Source of the DNA: Bifidobacterium cuniculi
GTDB taxonomy: Bacteria > Actinomycetota > Actinomycetes > Actinomycetales > Bifidobacteriaceae
Assembly: GCF_000741575.1 (NCBI RefSeq)
Contig: NZ_JGYV01000001.1
Location: 186,001 to 250,000, forward strand
Reading direction: 5' to 3'
DNA length: 64,000 bases
Part shown: in pieces, positions 52,340 through 63,344 of the stretch
Numbering within the stretch: position 1 is the stretch's first letter
Layout: every line of letters starts with the position of its first letter
Program-made: the position numbers and the translations under genes
The notes under the pieces: model-generated
The model's input: the letters and a program-made list of their open reading frames with translations, nothing else
Database searches by the model: none
What the model was told of the DNA's origin: nothing

Positions 52340-54940
52340 ATGTGGTCAATCACCAAGCAAATGATGAGGAAGAACCTGCGCATGCTCATCCCCGCAGGCA
52401 TCGCGATCCTCATCGGCACCGCCTTCATCGCGGCGACCCTGCTGTTCTCCAACGCCATGGGCAAGTCCATGCGCGACCAGGTCACCGCCCAGTTCGGCGA
52501 CTCCAACTACGTCATCGCCGTCGACGGCACCTCGCCCGACGCCGACCAGGCCTACGACACCCCTTACGGCAAGCTCGGCATGGACCGGATCGAGGCCATC
52601 GACGGCGTCGAGGCCGTCCGCCCCGACATCCAGCGTTCCGTCACCCTGAGCATGGGCGAGCGCAATGTGTCCGAAGCCGTAATTGCCACCGCCTCGGACG
52701 CAACGCTCCTGCCGGTCGAGGTCACCGAGGGCGCGGCGCCGAAGCCGGACGCCACGGATGAGGTGGCCATTCCCGCCAAGACCGCCGCGGAGTGGGGCGT
52801 GCACGTAGGCGACACCATGCGCCTGCTCTCGCAGATGTCCGGCGGCAGCACCGGCGGTGAAGGCCTCGACGTGCGCGTCGTGGGCTTCACCGCCGACCCG
52901 TCGGGCGCCTTCAGCTATTACGGCGGCGCCACCATTGCCTCCGACGACGTGATCGCGGCCCTGTCGGACGTTCCTTCGGTGGATGACCTGACGGTCGGCT
53001 CGGTCTACCTGCTCCTCGACGACGGCAAGGCGGACAGTGCCCTGGCGGCCATCAGGGCGGACCTGCCGAAGGGCTTCGAAGTGAGGTCGCGCGCCGAGAT
53101 GGCACAGGAGATCATCGAGGCCATGGGCAACGACTCGGACATCACCCGCAACTTCCTGCTCGCCTTCGGCGTCCTCGCCCTCGTGGTGGCCGCCCTGGTC
53201 ATCGCCAACACCTTCCAGGTCCTCATCGCCCAGCGACGCCGCACCCTCGCCCTGCTGCGCACCATCGGCGCCACCAAGCGCCAGCTGTACGCCTCGGTGC
53301 TCCAGGAAGCCTTCCTGCTGAGCGCCGTCGCCTCCCTGCTGGGTGTCGCTGCCGGCATCGGGCTCATGGCGGCCACCTCGGCGGCAGGGCTGGGTGTGGA
53401 AGGAAACAGCATCCACATGCCGCTGGTGTTCACCTGGCAGGTGGTCGCCCTGCCCATGCTCTTCGGCATCGCCATGACGGTCCTCGCCTCCATGGGCGCC
53501 GCACGCATGGCGACCGGCGTTGCGCCGCTCGAGGCGCTGCGGCCCCTCGAACTGTCCAACCAGCGCAAGTCGAGGATCGGCAGGGCCGTCATCGGCCTGC
53601 TGTGCCTCGTCGGCGGCACCGGCCTGGCAGTGCTCGCCCTCCTCATCAACGAGCGCAAGGCGGACATGGCACTGCTCGCCGGTATCCTCGGCTGCGCCAT
53701 GGCCTTCCTGGGGGCGGCGCTGACCGCACTGTTCTGGATGCCCTGGCTCATGCGCGGCGTCGGCGCACTGGCGGCCCTGTGCGGACCGTCCGCCAAGCTG
53801 GCGGACGCCAACATCCAGAAGAACCCGCGCCGCGTGGCCGCCACCGGCACCGCGCTGCTCATCGGCGTCACGCTCATCAGCACCCTCGCCACCGGCGCCA
53901 CGGATGCGAAGGCCACCATGGCCAAGACACTCGATACCCGCTACAGCGTGGACGTCGTCGTCACGGCGGAGAACATCCCTGCCTCCGTGCAGACGCAGGT
54001 CGCCGCCTTGAAGGGCGTGGAACACAGCATCACCGCACCCGTCGCATCAGGCCATCTCACCGACGCGGACGGCAAGGAAATCCAGGCGACCATCATCGGC
54101 GTGCCCGACGGCCAGGCGCTGTGCTCCGTGCTGAACACGGACCTCGGCGACGTGACGCTGGGGGAGCATGACGTGGTCGTGCAACGCTACGACCCGGCAA
54201 CGGGACGGCAGCTCAACTTCTCCGACACCGTCGATGTGACCGAGACGACCGCGGACGACGACGGCACCACCGTCGACGCCGGCCACGCCGACCTGCACGT
54301 GGAACAGCGTGACTTCAGGAGCGTCACCGATGGCAATGCCGCCGCCTTCGTCAACCAGGAGCTCTTCGAGAACGGCACCTTCCAGGCCGAGTCCGCCATG
54401 ATGCTCCTCAAGGTGGATACTGCCTCCGCCACGCTGTCCCAGACCGTCGACGGGCTGACCAAGGCATTCGAAGCCTACCCGGGCGTCAACCTGGGCGGCC
54501 CCATCCTGGAACGCCAGCAGTGGGAAAGCATGGTCAACATGATGCTCACCCTCCTGGTCGCACTCCTGGCGGTCGCCGTGATCATCGCGGTGATCGGCGT
54601 GGCCAACACGCTGAGCCTGTCCGTGATCGAACGCACCCGCGAATCCGCGACCCTGCGCGCCATCGGCATGACCCGTGGCCAGCTGCGCGCCTCGCTGTGC
54701 ATCGAGGCGCTCGTCATCGCCACCGTCTCCAGCGTGGTCGGCATGGTGCTGGGCACCCTCTTCGGCTGGGTCGGCATCACCTTGGTGATGACCCAGATTG
54801 GCGAAGTGGTGTATGCCATCGATTGGACCACCTACGGCATCATCCTGCTGCTGTCCATCGCCTGCGCCCTGCTGGCCAGCGTCTTCCCGGCGCGCCGTGC
54901 AGTACGCACCCCGCCCGTGGAGGCATTGGCGGAAAGCTGA
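52340..54940 (+). CDS. MacB-like ABC transporter permease (FtsX domains)
   Basis: An 866-residue permease. One helix at about 15-40 is followed by a large extracellular MacB-type domain (40-275), three helices (about 285-425), more helices at about 440-500, a second extracellular domain (500-735) and the last helices with a second FtsX domain (about 740-865). The order TM / outside / 3 TM is repeated, as in large bacitracin-type (BceB) and antimicrobial peptide exporters. Substrate unknown. It is followed by a terminator and faces the two-component genes tail to tail. Confidence 0.9.
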   Translation: MWSITKQMMRKNLRMLIPAGIAILIGTAFIAATLLFSNAMGKSMRDQVTAQFGDSNYVIAVDGTSPDADQAYDTPYGKLGMDRIEAIDGVEAVRPDIQRSVTLSMGERNVSEAVIATASDATLLPVEVTEGAAPKPDATDEVAIPAKTAAEWGVHVGDTMRLLSQMSGGSTGGEGLDVRVVGFTADPSGAFSYYGGATIASDDVIAALSDVPSVDDLTVGSVYLLLDDGKADSALAAIRADLPKGFEVRSRAEMAQEIIEAMGNDSDITRNFLLAFGVLALVVAALVIANTFQVLIAQRRRTLALLRTIGATKRQLYASVLQEAFLLSAVASLLGVAAGIGLMAATSAAGLGVEGNSIHMPLVFTWQVVALPMLFGIAMTVLASMGAARMATGVAPLEALRPLELSNQRKSRIGRAVIGLLCLVGGTGLAVLALLINERKADMALLAGILGCAMAFLGAALTALFWMPWLMRGVGALAALCGPSAKLADANIQKNPRRVAATGTALLIGVTLISTLATGATDAKATMAKTLDTRYSVDVVVTAENIPASVQTQVAALKGVEHSITAPVASGHLTDADGKEIQATIIGVPDGQALCSVLNTDLGDVTLGEHDVVVQRYDPATGRQLNFSDTVDVTETTADDDGTTVDAGHADLHVEQRDFRSVTDGNAAAFVNQELFENGTFQAESAMMLLKVDTASATLSQTVDGLTKAFEAYPGVNLGGPILERQQWESMVNMMLTLLVALLAVAVIIAVIGVANTLSLSVIERTRESATLRAIGMTRGQLRASLCIEALVIATVSSVVGMVLGTLFGWVGITLVMTQIGEVVYAIDWTTYGIILLLSIACALLASVFPARRAVRTPPVEALAES

Positions 54941-54964
54941 CGGTGCAGCCACATCCCAGGCACG

Positions 54965-55013
54965 ACGGCCGAGGGGCCGCACGGACCTCAAGTCCGTGCG
55001 GCCCCTCGGCCGT
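54965..55013. terminator. Bidirectional terminator between permease and response regulator genes
   Basis: Arms ACGGCCGAGGGGCCGCACGG and CCGTGCGGCCCCTCGGCCGT pair over 21 bp with a 7-base loop, with TTTCC after on the plus strand. It separates two convergent units. Confidence 0.85.
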
Positions 55014-55024
55014 TTCCATGCCGG

Positions 55025-55723
55025 CTACACCAGGTGGTTCTCGTAGGCGAAGACCACTGCCTGCACCCGGTCCCTGGCATTGATCTTCGCCAGGATGTGC
55101 GCCACATGTGTCTTGACCGTGGGCAGGGAAATGAACAGCTTGTCGGCAATCTCCTGATTCGACAGGCCATGCGCAATCTCGACGAGCACCTCGCGTTCGC
55201 GTTCCGTGAGCGACTCCAGCTCCGGGTCCCGGTACCCGCTGTCCCGGGGTGCCTGGTCGGGGGCCGCGAAGCCGGGCCGCATCATGTTCTCGATGAGCCG
55301 CTTCGTGGCCGTCGGCGCGATGATGGCATTGCCCTGCCGCACCGTGCGAATCGAGTTGAGCAGGGTCTCGGGCTCGGTGTCCTTGAGCAGGAACCCCGAG
55401 GCACCGGCCTTGATTGCGGCCATCACATACTCGTCGAGGTCGAAGGTGGTCAGGATGATCACCCGCGTGGGACGCCCGCCGTCTCCCTGACGCGTGATGT
55501 GCCCGGTGGCGGCGATGCCATCCATGCCCGGCATGCGCACGTCCATGAGCACGATGTCGGGATGCAGACGCTCCACTTGCGCGATCGCCTGCTCGCCGTT
55601 GGAGGCGTGCCCCACCACCTGCATGTCGGGCTGTGAATTGATGACCATGGTGAAGCCGGCGCGCACCAGTTCCTGGTCGTCGGCGATCACCACGCGGATA
55701 CGTTCGTTGGCAGTCTCGTCCAT
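55025..55723 (-). CDS. NarL/LuxR-type response regulator
   Basis: A 232-residue regulator. The receiver domain (8-130) has the acidic pocket VIADDQEL and the phosphorylation Asp in DIVLMDVRMPGMDG, plus Thr in LTTFDLD and Lys in LLKDTEP. The LuxR helix-turn-helix (about 165-225) has LTEREREVLVEIAHGLSNQEIADKLFISLPTVKTHVAHIL. ATG 55723 fits the family start; GGAGGG is very close. It is expected to be phosphorylated by the kinase encoded upstream, and the adjacent ABC exporter is the obvious target. Confidence 0.95.
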   Translation of the reverse strand: MDETANERIRVVIADDQELVRAGFTMVINSQPDMQVVGHASNGEQAIAQVERLHPDIVLMDVRMPGMDGIAATGHITRQGDGGRPTRVIILTTFDLDEYVMAAIKAGASGFLLKDTEPETLLNSIRTVRQGNAIIAPTATKRLIENMMRPGFAAPDQAPRDSGYRDPELESLTEREREVLVEIAHGLSNQEIADKLFISLPTVKTHVAHILAKINARDRVQAVVFAYENHLV

Positions 55724-55784
55724 GCCCTCCACTGTAGCTGCACCCCGCCATCGGCGCCATGGCCGCCCACGGGCCACGTCCCGC

Positions 55785-58334
55785 TCAGCGGTCGGCAGTG
55801 TCCCGGGTACCCGCGACCGGGGACAGGGGCATCGTCAGGTGACGGTCCGTGTCCTCATGGTCGTCGCTGGTGCCGGTCTCGCGCAGCACCTTGAGCAGGG
55901 TGCGCATCCGGGCCAACGCGGCACGGCCGCGTGCGGCGATGGCGGCGAAGGCGTCGCCGATCGACTCCGGCGTCGGCGTGCGCCCCCGGCCCAGCTGCCC
56001 GTGGATCTCCTCCAGCTCCGCGCTGGTCTGGTCGATGACCATGCGCAGGGTGTCGCTCACCTCCTGCTGGATCTCGGCACTGATGCGGTCGCGTTCGCGG
56101 TTGGCGGCGGCGATGCGCTGCTTGTCGACTTCGGCCTGCATGGCTTCGGCGCGTGCCTGCAGGATCTGCGGGTTCTCGCCGCGCTGCTTCGCCCAGGCGC
56201 CCAGCAGCAACGCGATCATGCACGCCATGGCGGCCGCCAGGCCGATCGAAATGCCCGAATTCCTCGCCATGGCCGCATCCATGTACGCCTGCATGTCCAC
56301 GTGGTCGTAGAGTACGGACGCGAAGCGACGCCCCAGCAGACGGTCCAGGACGGTGGCATAGCCGTATTCGGACAGGGCCACCTTCACGCCGGTCAACGCG
56401 GACAGGGCCAGGATGGTCGGCACGAGCCAACGCCAGGTGCGGCCGCGCCCGTAGAGGGACGCAGTATAGATCGCCAGCAGCGCAAAGACGTCCGCGGTGT
56501 ACACGCCCGGCAGCACCAGCAGCTGGAGCGCGACCACGGCGGCGAAGCAGACGGCCACGGCACGGGGGAACCGGCGGCGCAGGCACAGCGGCGCCATGAG
56601 CAGCAGCGTGACGGCCACCATCCACCGCCCCTGGCCAGATGCCTGGTCCGGGTCCACGACCAGGAACAGGGACAGGTCGTGGACCAGCAGGAACGCCGTC
56701 AGGAACGCCACCATGATCGTATCGGCAAGGACATAGTGCCGTTCCGTCCACCGCGACAGGCGCGTGACCCAGTTGTCATGGTCGTCGTCGCGTGCCTGAG
56801 CAAAAGGCTGCGAGCGCAGCTGGGCCACCCATTGGGTCCAGCGGTGTTCCTCCTGAGGCGATGCCGCCTCCTGCCGGACCTGCGGTGCGGCGGCATCGTC
56901 GTCCGTGGCGGCAGCGGCAACGGGATCGTCAGCCACTGCTTCCTGCTGACGGTCCGCAACGGGGGCGGATACCGCGGCGGGGGATGGTGCGACAGCTCGT
57001 GCACGCCCCGGTTCGTCGCTGCCGTAGGGCAGGTGCGCCGTCACCGTGAAGCCGCCGCCGATGGCCGGGCCGGCTGCGACGGTGCCACCGGCGGCCTCCA
57101 CGCGTTCACGCATGCCGGCCAGCCCGAAGCCGGGGGAGTGGCCGTCCAGCGCGGCCGCGGCCCCCCGGCCGTCGTCCGCCACGGTGACGGTCACGCCGAC
57201 GTCGTCCCAGCATTCACGGACCTGCACATACACGTGGCGGCCGGCATACTTGCGTATGTTCGTCAGCGCCTCCTGCACCACGTGGTAGAGCGCCGTGTCC
57301 GCCTCCTGCGACAGGCGCTGCGGCTGCGGGGTGCCCTCCGCCTCGTGCGAGAACGCCGTGTCCGGCGACGCCTGCCGTGCCTGGTCGAGCAGGAGCGGCA
57401 ACTGCGCGGCGCCAGCGCGCGGGGAGCCGCCGAAGACGCCGAGCAGCCGCTTCATGTCGTGCAGGGCATGCTCGGACTCGCTGCGGATGGTCTCCATCGT
57501 CTCGCAGGCCATCTGCGGGTCATGCACCGTGGCGTAGCGGCCGCCGTCCGCCTGCACGATGATGATCGACAGGGTGTGCGCCACCACGTCGTGCATGTCC
57601 CGGGCAATGCGCGCACGTTCCGCGGAGGCGGCGATGCGCCGTTCCTCGGCCTGGCGCGCCTCGATCGCCTCGTTGCGCTGCGTGAGCAGGAGCACCGTCT
57701 GCCGGCGTGCGCGCTGCCAGAACGCCGCCACGGCGACCATGGTCAGCGCGATGCCGAAGAACACGGCCATGCCCAGGAATTCCGCCACGACATTGACGGC
57801 GCACCCCGAGGTGACCACCAGGCCATCGGCGTTCCAGCCGCACGAGGACACGGTGCCCATGCCGTCATGCAGGCCGCGCAGGAAGTCGGACAGCGGCGTC
57901 ATGAAATTCGACATGGCGACTTCCAGGGAGGCGACGGCATCCAGCACGACCGCCCACAGCAGGTAGCGCCGTGTCAGCGCCACCGGGCCGTAGACCAGGG
58001 CCGCGTACAGCATGGGCAGTGCCATGACGTCCGCGACGGCCAACGAAGGGCCCACCACCAGCTGCGCCACCGCCACGACGAGGAACAGGCGCACCGCCAG
58101 ACGCGGCCGCACCCGGTGCAGCGCGTACGGGGCGGTCAGCAGGATCGACCATGCCATCGTGGCATGCGACGGCCAGGAGAACAGCAGGCCCGTCTCGTTG
58201 AGGAAACCCGGTCCGTACAGCGCCCACAGGCCCATGAGCGCCAAGGCCACCACGCCGTCGACGAGCACCGTGCGGTGGCGCCCCATCCATGCGTACAGCC
58301 GGGACAAGCGTGAAGGGATCATGCGCACGAGCAT
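55785..58334 (-). CDS. Tandem sensor histidine kinase with a second, degenerate kinase-like half
   Basis: An 849-residue protein. Half 1: about five or six membrane helices (25-205), a HisKA_3 box with phospho-acceptor His248 (ERARIARDMHDVVAHTL) and an HATPase domain (NIRKY, DDGRG 388-391, GFGLAGM). A low-complexity linker (445-515, Ala/Asp/Gln) leads to half 2: helices at about 540-715, then a coil (720-745) and a HisKA_3-like box (ERDRISAEIQQEVSDTL) where Gln756 stands in place of His; no HATPase follows. Half 2 resembles a kinase that has lost catalytic parts. The ATG at 58334 is used; ATG 58322 is possible. It is followed by the response regulator gene after 61 bp. Confidence 0.88.
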   Translation of the reverse strand: MLVRMIPSRLSRLYAWMGRHRTVLVDGVVALALMGLWALYGPGFLNETGLLFSWPSHATMAWSILLTAPYALHRVRPRLAVRLFLVVAVAQLVVGPSLAVADVMALPMLYAALVYGPVALTRRYLLWAVVLDAVASLEVAMSNFMTPLSDFLRGLHDGMGTVSSCGWNADGLVVTSGCAVNVVAEFLGMAVFFGIALTMVAVAAFWQRARRQTVLLLTQRNEAIEARQAEERRIAASAERARIARDMHDVVAHTLSIIIVQADGGRYATVHDPQMACETMETIRSESEHALHDMKRLLGVFGGSPRAGAAQLPLLLDQARQASPDTAFSHEAEGTPQPQRLSQEADTALYHVVQEALTNIRKYAGRHVYVQVRECWDDVGVTVTVADDGRGAAAALDGHSPGFGLAGMRERVEAAGGTVAAGPAIGGGFTVTAHLPYGSDEPGRARAVAPSPAAVSAPVADRQQEAVADDPVAAAATDDDAAAPQVRQEAASPQEEHRWTQWVAQLRSQPFAQARDDDHDNWVTRLSRWTERHYVLADTIMVAFLTAFLLVHDLSLFLVVDPDQASGQGRWMVAVTLLLMAPLCLRRRFPRAVAVCFAAVVALQLLVLPGVYTADVFALLAIYTASLYGRGRTWRWLVPTILALSALTGVKVALSEYGYATVLDRLLGRRFASVLYDHVDMQAYMDAAMARNSGISIGLAAAMACMIALLLGAWAKQRGENPQILQARAEAMQAEVDKQRIAAANRERDRISAEIQQEVSDTLRMVIDQTSAELEEIHGQLGRGRTPTPESIGDAFAAIAARGRAALARMRTLLKVLRETGTSDDHEDTDRHLTMPLSPVAGTRDTADR

Positions 58335-58459
58335 ACCCGGGTGCGCCGCCCCACGGCATCGGCCATGAGGATGAACCCTGCCGCATGCCGCTGTCGGCAC
58401 GCCGGACTGGAATGGTCCCAACGACGCCGTACCCGCATCTGCCCCAGGGAGGAACGACC

Positions 58460-59797
58460 ATGGCCATGCTCGCCGACTACTACGTGCCGGGACTCTACGT
58501 CCAGGACCATTCCATCGAAGTGCCCCTTGACTGGCACGGCCACGTGCCCGGCCAAGGCTTCGACGGCCGCCACCTCGCCCTGTTCTACCGCGAGGTGTGC
58601 GCCCCCGACCGCATCCACGACGACCTGCCGCTGCTGCTGTTCCTGCAGGGCGGCCCCGGCGGCGCCTCGCCGCGGCCGCTCAGCCCCGACTCCGACGGCT
58701 GGATCGCCGAAGCCGTCAAGCACTTCCGCCTCATCCTGCCCGACCAACGCGGCACCGGCCGTTCCAGCCACGTCGACGGTTCCCTCATCGGCGCCATGGA
58801 GGCACGGGAAGGCGCCTGGTACCTCAAACGCTTCCTCGCCGACTCCATCGTGCGCGACTTCGAACACCTGCGGCGCACGCAGTTCGCGGGACGGCAGTGG
58901 GTGACCCTCGGCCAGAGCTACGGCGGCTTCCTCACCCTGAGCTACCTCTCCCTGTTCCCCGACGCCATCGCCGCCGCCTTCACCACCGGCGGCATTCCGC
59001 ACGTACCTGCGGACGCCACCGAAGTGTACGAGCACACCTTCCCGCGCATGCAGGCCAAGACCGAACGGTTCTACGCACGCTACCCGCAGGACCGCGCACG
59101 TGTCGCCGCGCTCGCGGACAAGCTCGCCGACGGCGGCGAGCAACTGCCCAACGGCGACCCCCTCACGGTGGAGCGGCTTCAGACGCTCGGCTCCTCCTTC
59201 GGCATGAAACCGAGCTTCGAACGCGTGCATTGGCTGCTCGACGGTGCCTTCGCCGCCGGCGACGGCACCGCGGATGCGTCGTCCCCGATTGCCGACGACT
59301 TCCTCGCGGATGTCGTCACTGCCACGGCCTCGCATCCACTGTACTGGCCGCTGCAGGAATTCATCTACGCCGACGGCGAGCTGGAACGTCCCATCGACTG
59401 GGCAGCCCAGCGTGTACGCGACACCATGCCGCAGTTCAGCGTCGACGCCCGGCCGCTCCTGTTCACCGGAGAGGCCGCCTTCCCCTGGATGTTCGAGCAG
59501 GAGCGCGCCCTGCAACCCTTCCGCGGGGCCGTCGACCTCATGATGGCGGACACGCACTTCGGGAAGATCTACGACGCCGGGCGGCTGGCGCGCAACGACG
59601 TGCCGCTGCAGGCCGTCGTCTACGTGGACGACATGTACGTGGACAGCACGCTCAGCCTCGACACCCTGGCGCATGTGGGCAACAGCCATTACTGGGCCAC
59701 GAACGAATTCGAGCACGACGGCGTGCACGGCGGCAAGGTCTTCGCGCATCTCTACCGCAAGGCGCTCGACCGCGGCGACCTGGCCGCGCTGCAGTGA
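58460..59797 (+). CDS. Proline iminopeptidase-like serine peptidase (alpha/beta hydrolase)
   Basis: A 445-residue alpha/beta hydrolase of peptidase family S33. Landmarks are LQGGPGGASPRP (oxyanion), LPDQRGTGRS and the nucleophile Ser in LGQSYGGF. A cap of about 180 residues separates the fold halves; GNSHYWA near the end suits the catalytic His region. It likely removes N-terminal proline from short peptides. GGAGG lies about 8 bases before ATG 58460. It diverges from the sensor kinase gene. Confidence 0.9.
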   Translation: MAMLADYYVPGLYVQDHSIEVPLDWHGHVPGQGFDGRHLALFYREVCAPDRIHDDLPLLLFLQGGPGGASPRPLSPDSDGWIAEAVKHFRLILPDQRGTGRSSHVDGSLIGAMEAREGAWYLKRFLADSIVRDFEHLRRTQFAGRQWVTLGQSYGGFLTLSYLSLFPDAIAAAFTTGGIPHVPADATEVYEHTFPRMQAKTERFYARYPQDRARVAALADKLADGGEQLPNGDPLTVERLQTLGSSFGMKPSFERVHWLLDGAFAAGDGTADASSPIADDFLADVVTATASHPLYWPLQEFIYADGELERPIDWAAQRVRDTMPQFSVDARPLLFTGEAAFPWMFEQERALQPFRGAVDLMMADTHFGKIYDAGRLARNDVPLQAVVYVDDMYVDSTLSLDTLAHVGNSHYWATNEFEHDGVHGGKVFAHLYRKALDRGDLAALQ

Positions 59798-59885
59798 GCC
59801 GCCGCGCGCATGCGCCGGGCGACGCTGGTATGCTCGGCGGTGCACCATCCAACCTTCCTTTCCGTATACGAGGAGCGACAGTCCT

Positions 59886-60692
59886 ATGAACGAATCACCC
59901 ACCATCGGTTTCATCGGCTTCGGCAACATGGGCGGCGCCATCGCGCAGGGCCTGATCGACGCGGGCGCCGTGGAAGGCGCGCAGGTCGTGGCCTGCGCCG
60001 CACATTACGATCGGCTCGCGGCACGTGCCGAAGCGCTGGGCGTGCGCGCCGTGCGGTCGGCCGCCGAGGTCGTCGATGCGGCGGACGTCGTCATCGTGGC
60101 CATCAAGCCCTACCAGATCGAGTCGGTGCTCGCGCCCTTGGCAGGCGCCCTGGCCGACGCCGGCACGATGGTGGTGTCCATCGCCGCCGGCTGGACACTC
60201 GACACGTACCGGCAGGCCTTCGGCGAGGCAGGGGAGCGGATGCACCTGCAGTGCACCATCCCGAACACGCCCATGGCCGTCGGCAAGGGCGTCCTCGTCA
60301 CCGAGGACGTCGACAGCCTGACCGACGGGCAGCACGCACTGTTCGAGCGGCTGTTCGGCTCCATCTCGCTCATCGAACGCGTCGACAGCGCGCACATGGG
60401 CATCGCCATGTGCGTGGCAGGCTGTGCGCCGGCCTTCACCGCCATGTACATCGAGGCACTGGGCGACGCCGGCGTCAAATACGGACTGCAGCGCGCCACC
60501 GCCTACCGGCTGGCCGCGAAGATGGTGGAAGGCGTCGGCGCGCTGGCCATCGCCACCGGCGAGCACCCCGGCGCCATGAAGGACGCCGTCTGCTCGCCCG
60601 GCGGCACCACCATCAAGGGAGTCGCCTCGCTCGAGGACAGCGCGTTCCGCGGCGCGGTGATCCGCGCGGTGGACGCCATCGAACAGGGCTGA
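59886..60692 (+). CDS. proC: Pyrroline-5-carboxylate reductase
   Basis: A 268-residue NAD(P)H-dependent enzyme for the last step of proline synthesis. The dinucleotide fold begins IGFIGFGNMGGAI; the family stretches IPNTPMAVGKGVL, VAGCAPAFTAMYIEAL and the C-terminal VCSPGGTTIKGV (the conserved P5CR signature) are intact. The start has a GAGG-rich region upstream (ACGAGGAGCGAC). Full length. Confidence 0.95.
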   Translation: MNESPTIGFIGFGNMGGAIAQGLIDAGAVEGAQVVACAAHYDRLAARAEALGVRAVRSAAEVVDAADVVIVAIKPYQIESVLAPLAGALADAGTMVVSIAAGWTLDTYRQAFGEAGERMHLQCTIPNTPMAVGKGVLVTEDVDSLTDGQHALFERLFGSISLIERVDSAHMGIAMCVAGCAPAFTAMYIEALGDAGVKYGLQRATAYRLAAKMVEGVGALAIATGEHPGAMKDAVCSPGGTTIKGVASLEDSAFRGAVIRAVDAIEQG

Positions 60693-60776
60693 GCCGCGGT
60701 AGCCGGCGGCCGTATGCCGAGGACTTTGGTCACCCTGCGGCGCACATGACGAGCCGCGCGGCTAAGCTGGTGAGCC

Positions 60777-61874
<1,098 letters not shown>

Positions 61875-62049
61875 GCGCAGCTAGTCGCAAACGGCGTGTT
61901 TCCAACGGTTTTCGAGTGTCGGAACGTTGCAGACGCGCCGTTTTCCCGTTTTCGCGGAATGGCGGAACGTGGCGGCTTCCGGACGGGTTGTGGCGCACAT
62001 AGGGTGCGCGATAGGGTGCACTTCCCGGACAGCAAAAGGAGCATGCATC
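61875..62049. repeat. Left end region of an integrated element, with short repeats
   Basis: This 175-bp gap holds two ATAGGGTGC copies at 61999-62007 and 62011-62019 and two related CGGAACGT copies (near 61919 and 61962). Short repeats before an integrase gene are typical of arm sites or operators. The 3' end of ychF is the probable attachment end, but no second copy is inside the window. Confidence 0.4.
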
Positions 62050-63288
62050 ATGGCTACGAAACGACGCACCAAGGGAGCGGGCGGCGTCTTCCGCGACAAG
62101 AACGGCACCTGGCATTTCCGCAAGTCCATGGGGGTCGACCCCGTCACCGGCAAGACCCGACGGATCGAGGCGCGCGGCAAGACCAAGAGCGAAGCACGCG
62201 AACGCTTCGAGCAGAAGGTCGCCGACTACGAACGCACAGGGCTGATTGCCGGCGGCACCAGCCCCAGACTCGCCGACTACGTCGAACGCTGGCTCGCCGA
62301 CTACGCCACCCGCGTCAAACCCACCACCTACCGCACCCGTGCGGGACGACTCAAGGCCTGCAACGAACACCTCGGCCAGGTACGCCTGAAGGACCTCACG
62401 CCAGAACACATCCGCACCTGCATGCGAGCCTTGGGCGAACGGCTCGCACCCACCACCCTCAAGGACCACTACGTGAGCCTGAAGATGGTCCTCGACCAGG
62501 CCGAACTCGACGGCCTCATCCCCCTCGACCCATGCAGGAAAGTCAAACCGCCCCGCGTCGAACAGGACCCCGTCCGCATCCTCGACGCCGACCAACCCAA
62601 GCAGCTCATCGAGACCGTGCCCAGCATGCCGCGCGCCACCCACGGACCCGCCGACAGCCAGGACGACCTCGAACTGTGGGCGCTGCTGTTCGAACTCGCA
62701 TTCACCACCGGCCTGCGCCCCGGCGAACGCCGCGGCCTGACCCCCGACGAACTCGAATCCCGCGACGGCACATGCGGCATCAGCGTACGCCACCAGCTCC
62801 AGGACCTCGGCACTCCCGGCCGTGTCGAGATCCCCAAATGGCTCGACGCCACCCACATCTGGGGCACCCAATGGCTCACCACCCCCAAGACGCGCGCCGC
62901 CCACCGCTTCATCCCCCTGCCTGAAGGCCTGTGGAGCCGCCTGTGGGCCCGCATCGGCCGCCTGCACATCGACGCCCACGACCTCGTGTTCCGCACCCAC
63001 CTGGGACGCCCCGTGTCCGGCAGCAACGAACGCAGACACTTCAAGAAGGCGCTCGCCGCCGCCGGCCTGCCCGACGTGAAGCTGTACAGTGCGCGGCATT
63101 GGACGGCGACCATGACCGCCCTGGCGGATATGCCGGACGATGCGCGCATCGCGATCATGGGCCACACCGACCCTGCCGTCACCCTGCGCTACACGCATCG
63201 CGGCACCGCCAGCCTCGCCCGGCTCATGGCCGACGCGATTCCCGACCTGGGCGGCGACACGGTCGAAGCGGAGATCATCGACGACTGA
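62050..63288 (+). CDS. Tyrosine-type site-specific integrase
   Basis: A 412-residue phage-type integrase. An N-terminal basic arm-binding AP2-like domain (GGVFRDKNGTWHFRK) precedes a core-binding domain (about 72-160) and the catalytic domain with Arg223 (FTTGLRPGERRGL), Lys280, Arg349 with His350 (YSARHW, where Tyr sits in the usual first His place), His372 (MGHTD) and nucleophile Tyr381 (LRYTH). ATG 62050 has AAAAGGAG upstream. It probably inserted an element by ychF, and the element continues past the window edge. Confidence 0.92.
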   Translation: MATKRRTKGAGGVFRDKNGTWHFRKSMGVDPVTGKTRRIEARGKTKSEARERFEQKVADYERTGLIAGGTSPRLADYVERWLADYATRVKPTTYRTRAGRLKACNEHLGQVRLKDLTPEHIRTCMRALGERLAPTTLKDHYVSLKMVLDQAELDGLIPLDPCRKVKPPRVEQDPVRILDADQPKQLIETVPSMPRATHGPADSQDDLELWALLFELAFTTGLRPGERRGLTPDELESRDGTCGISVRHQLQDLGTPGRVEIPKWLDATHIWGTQWLTTPKTRAAHRFIPLPEGLWSRLWARIGRLHIDAHDLVFRTHLGRPVSGSNERRHFKKALAAAGLPDVKLYSARHWTATMTALADMPDDARIAIMGHTDPAVTLRYTHRGTASLARLMADAIPDLGGDTVEAEIIDD

Positions 63289-63301
63289 GTCAGCGGGAAC
63301 A

Positions 63302-63341
63302 AGCGCCCCGTCCGGCCGCTGCATGGCCGGGCGGGGCGCTT
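63302..63341. terminator. Bidirectional terminator between integrase and excisionase-like gene
   Basis: Arms AGCGCCCCGTCCGGCC and GGCCGGGCGGGGCGCT (one mismatch) with a 7-base loop and TT tail separate the two convergent genes. Confidence 0.8.
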
Positions 63342-63344
63342 TCC

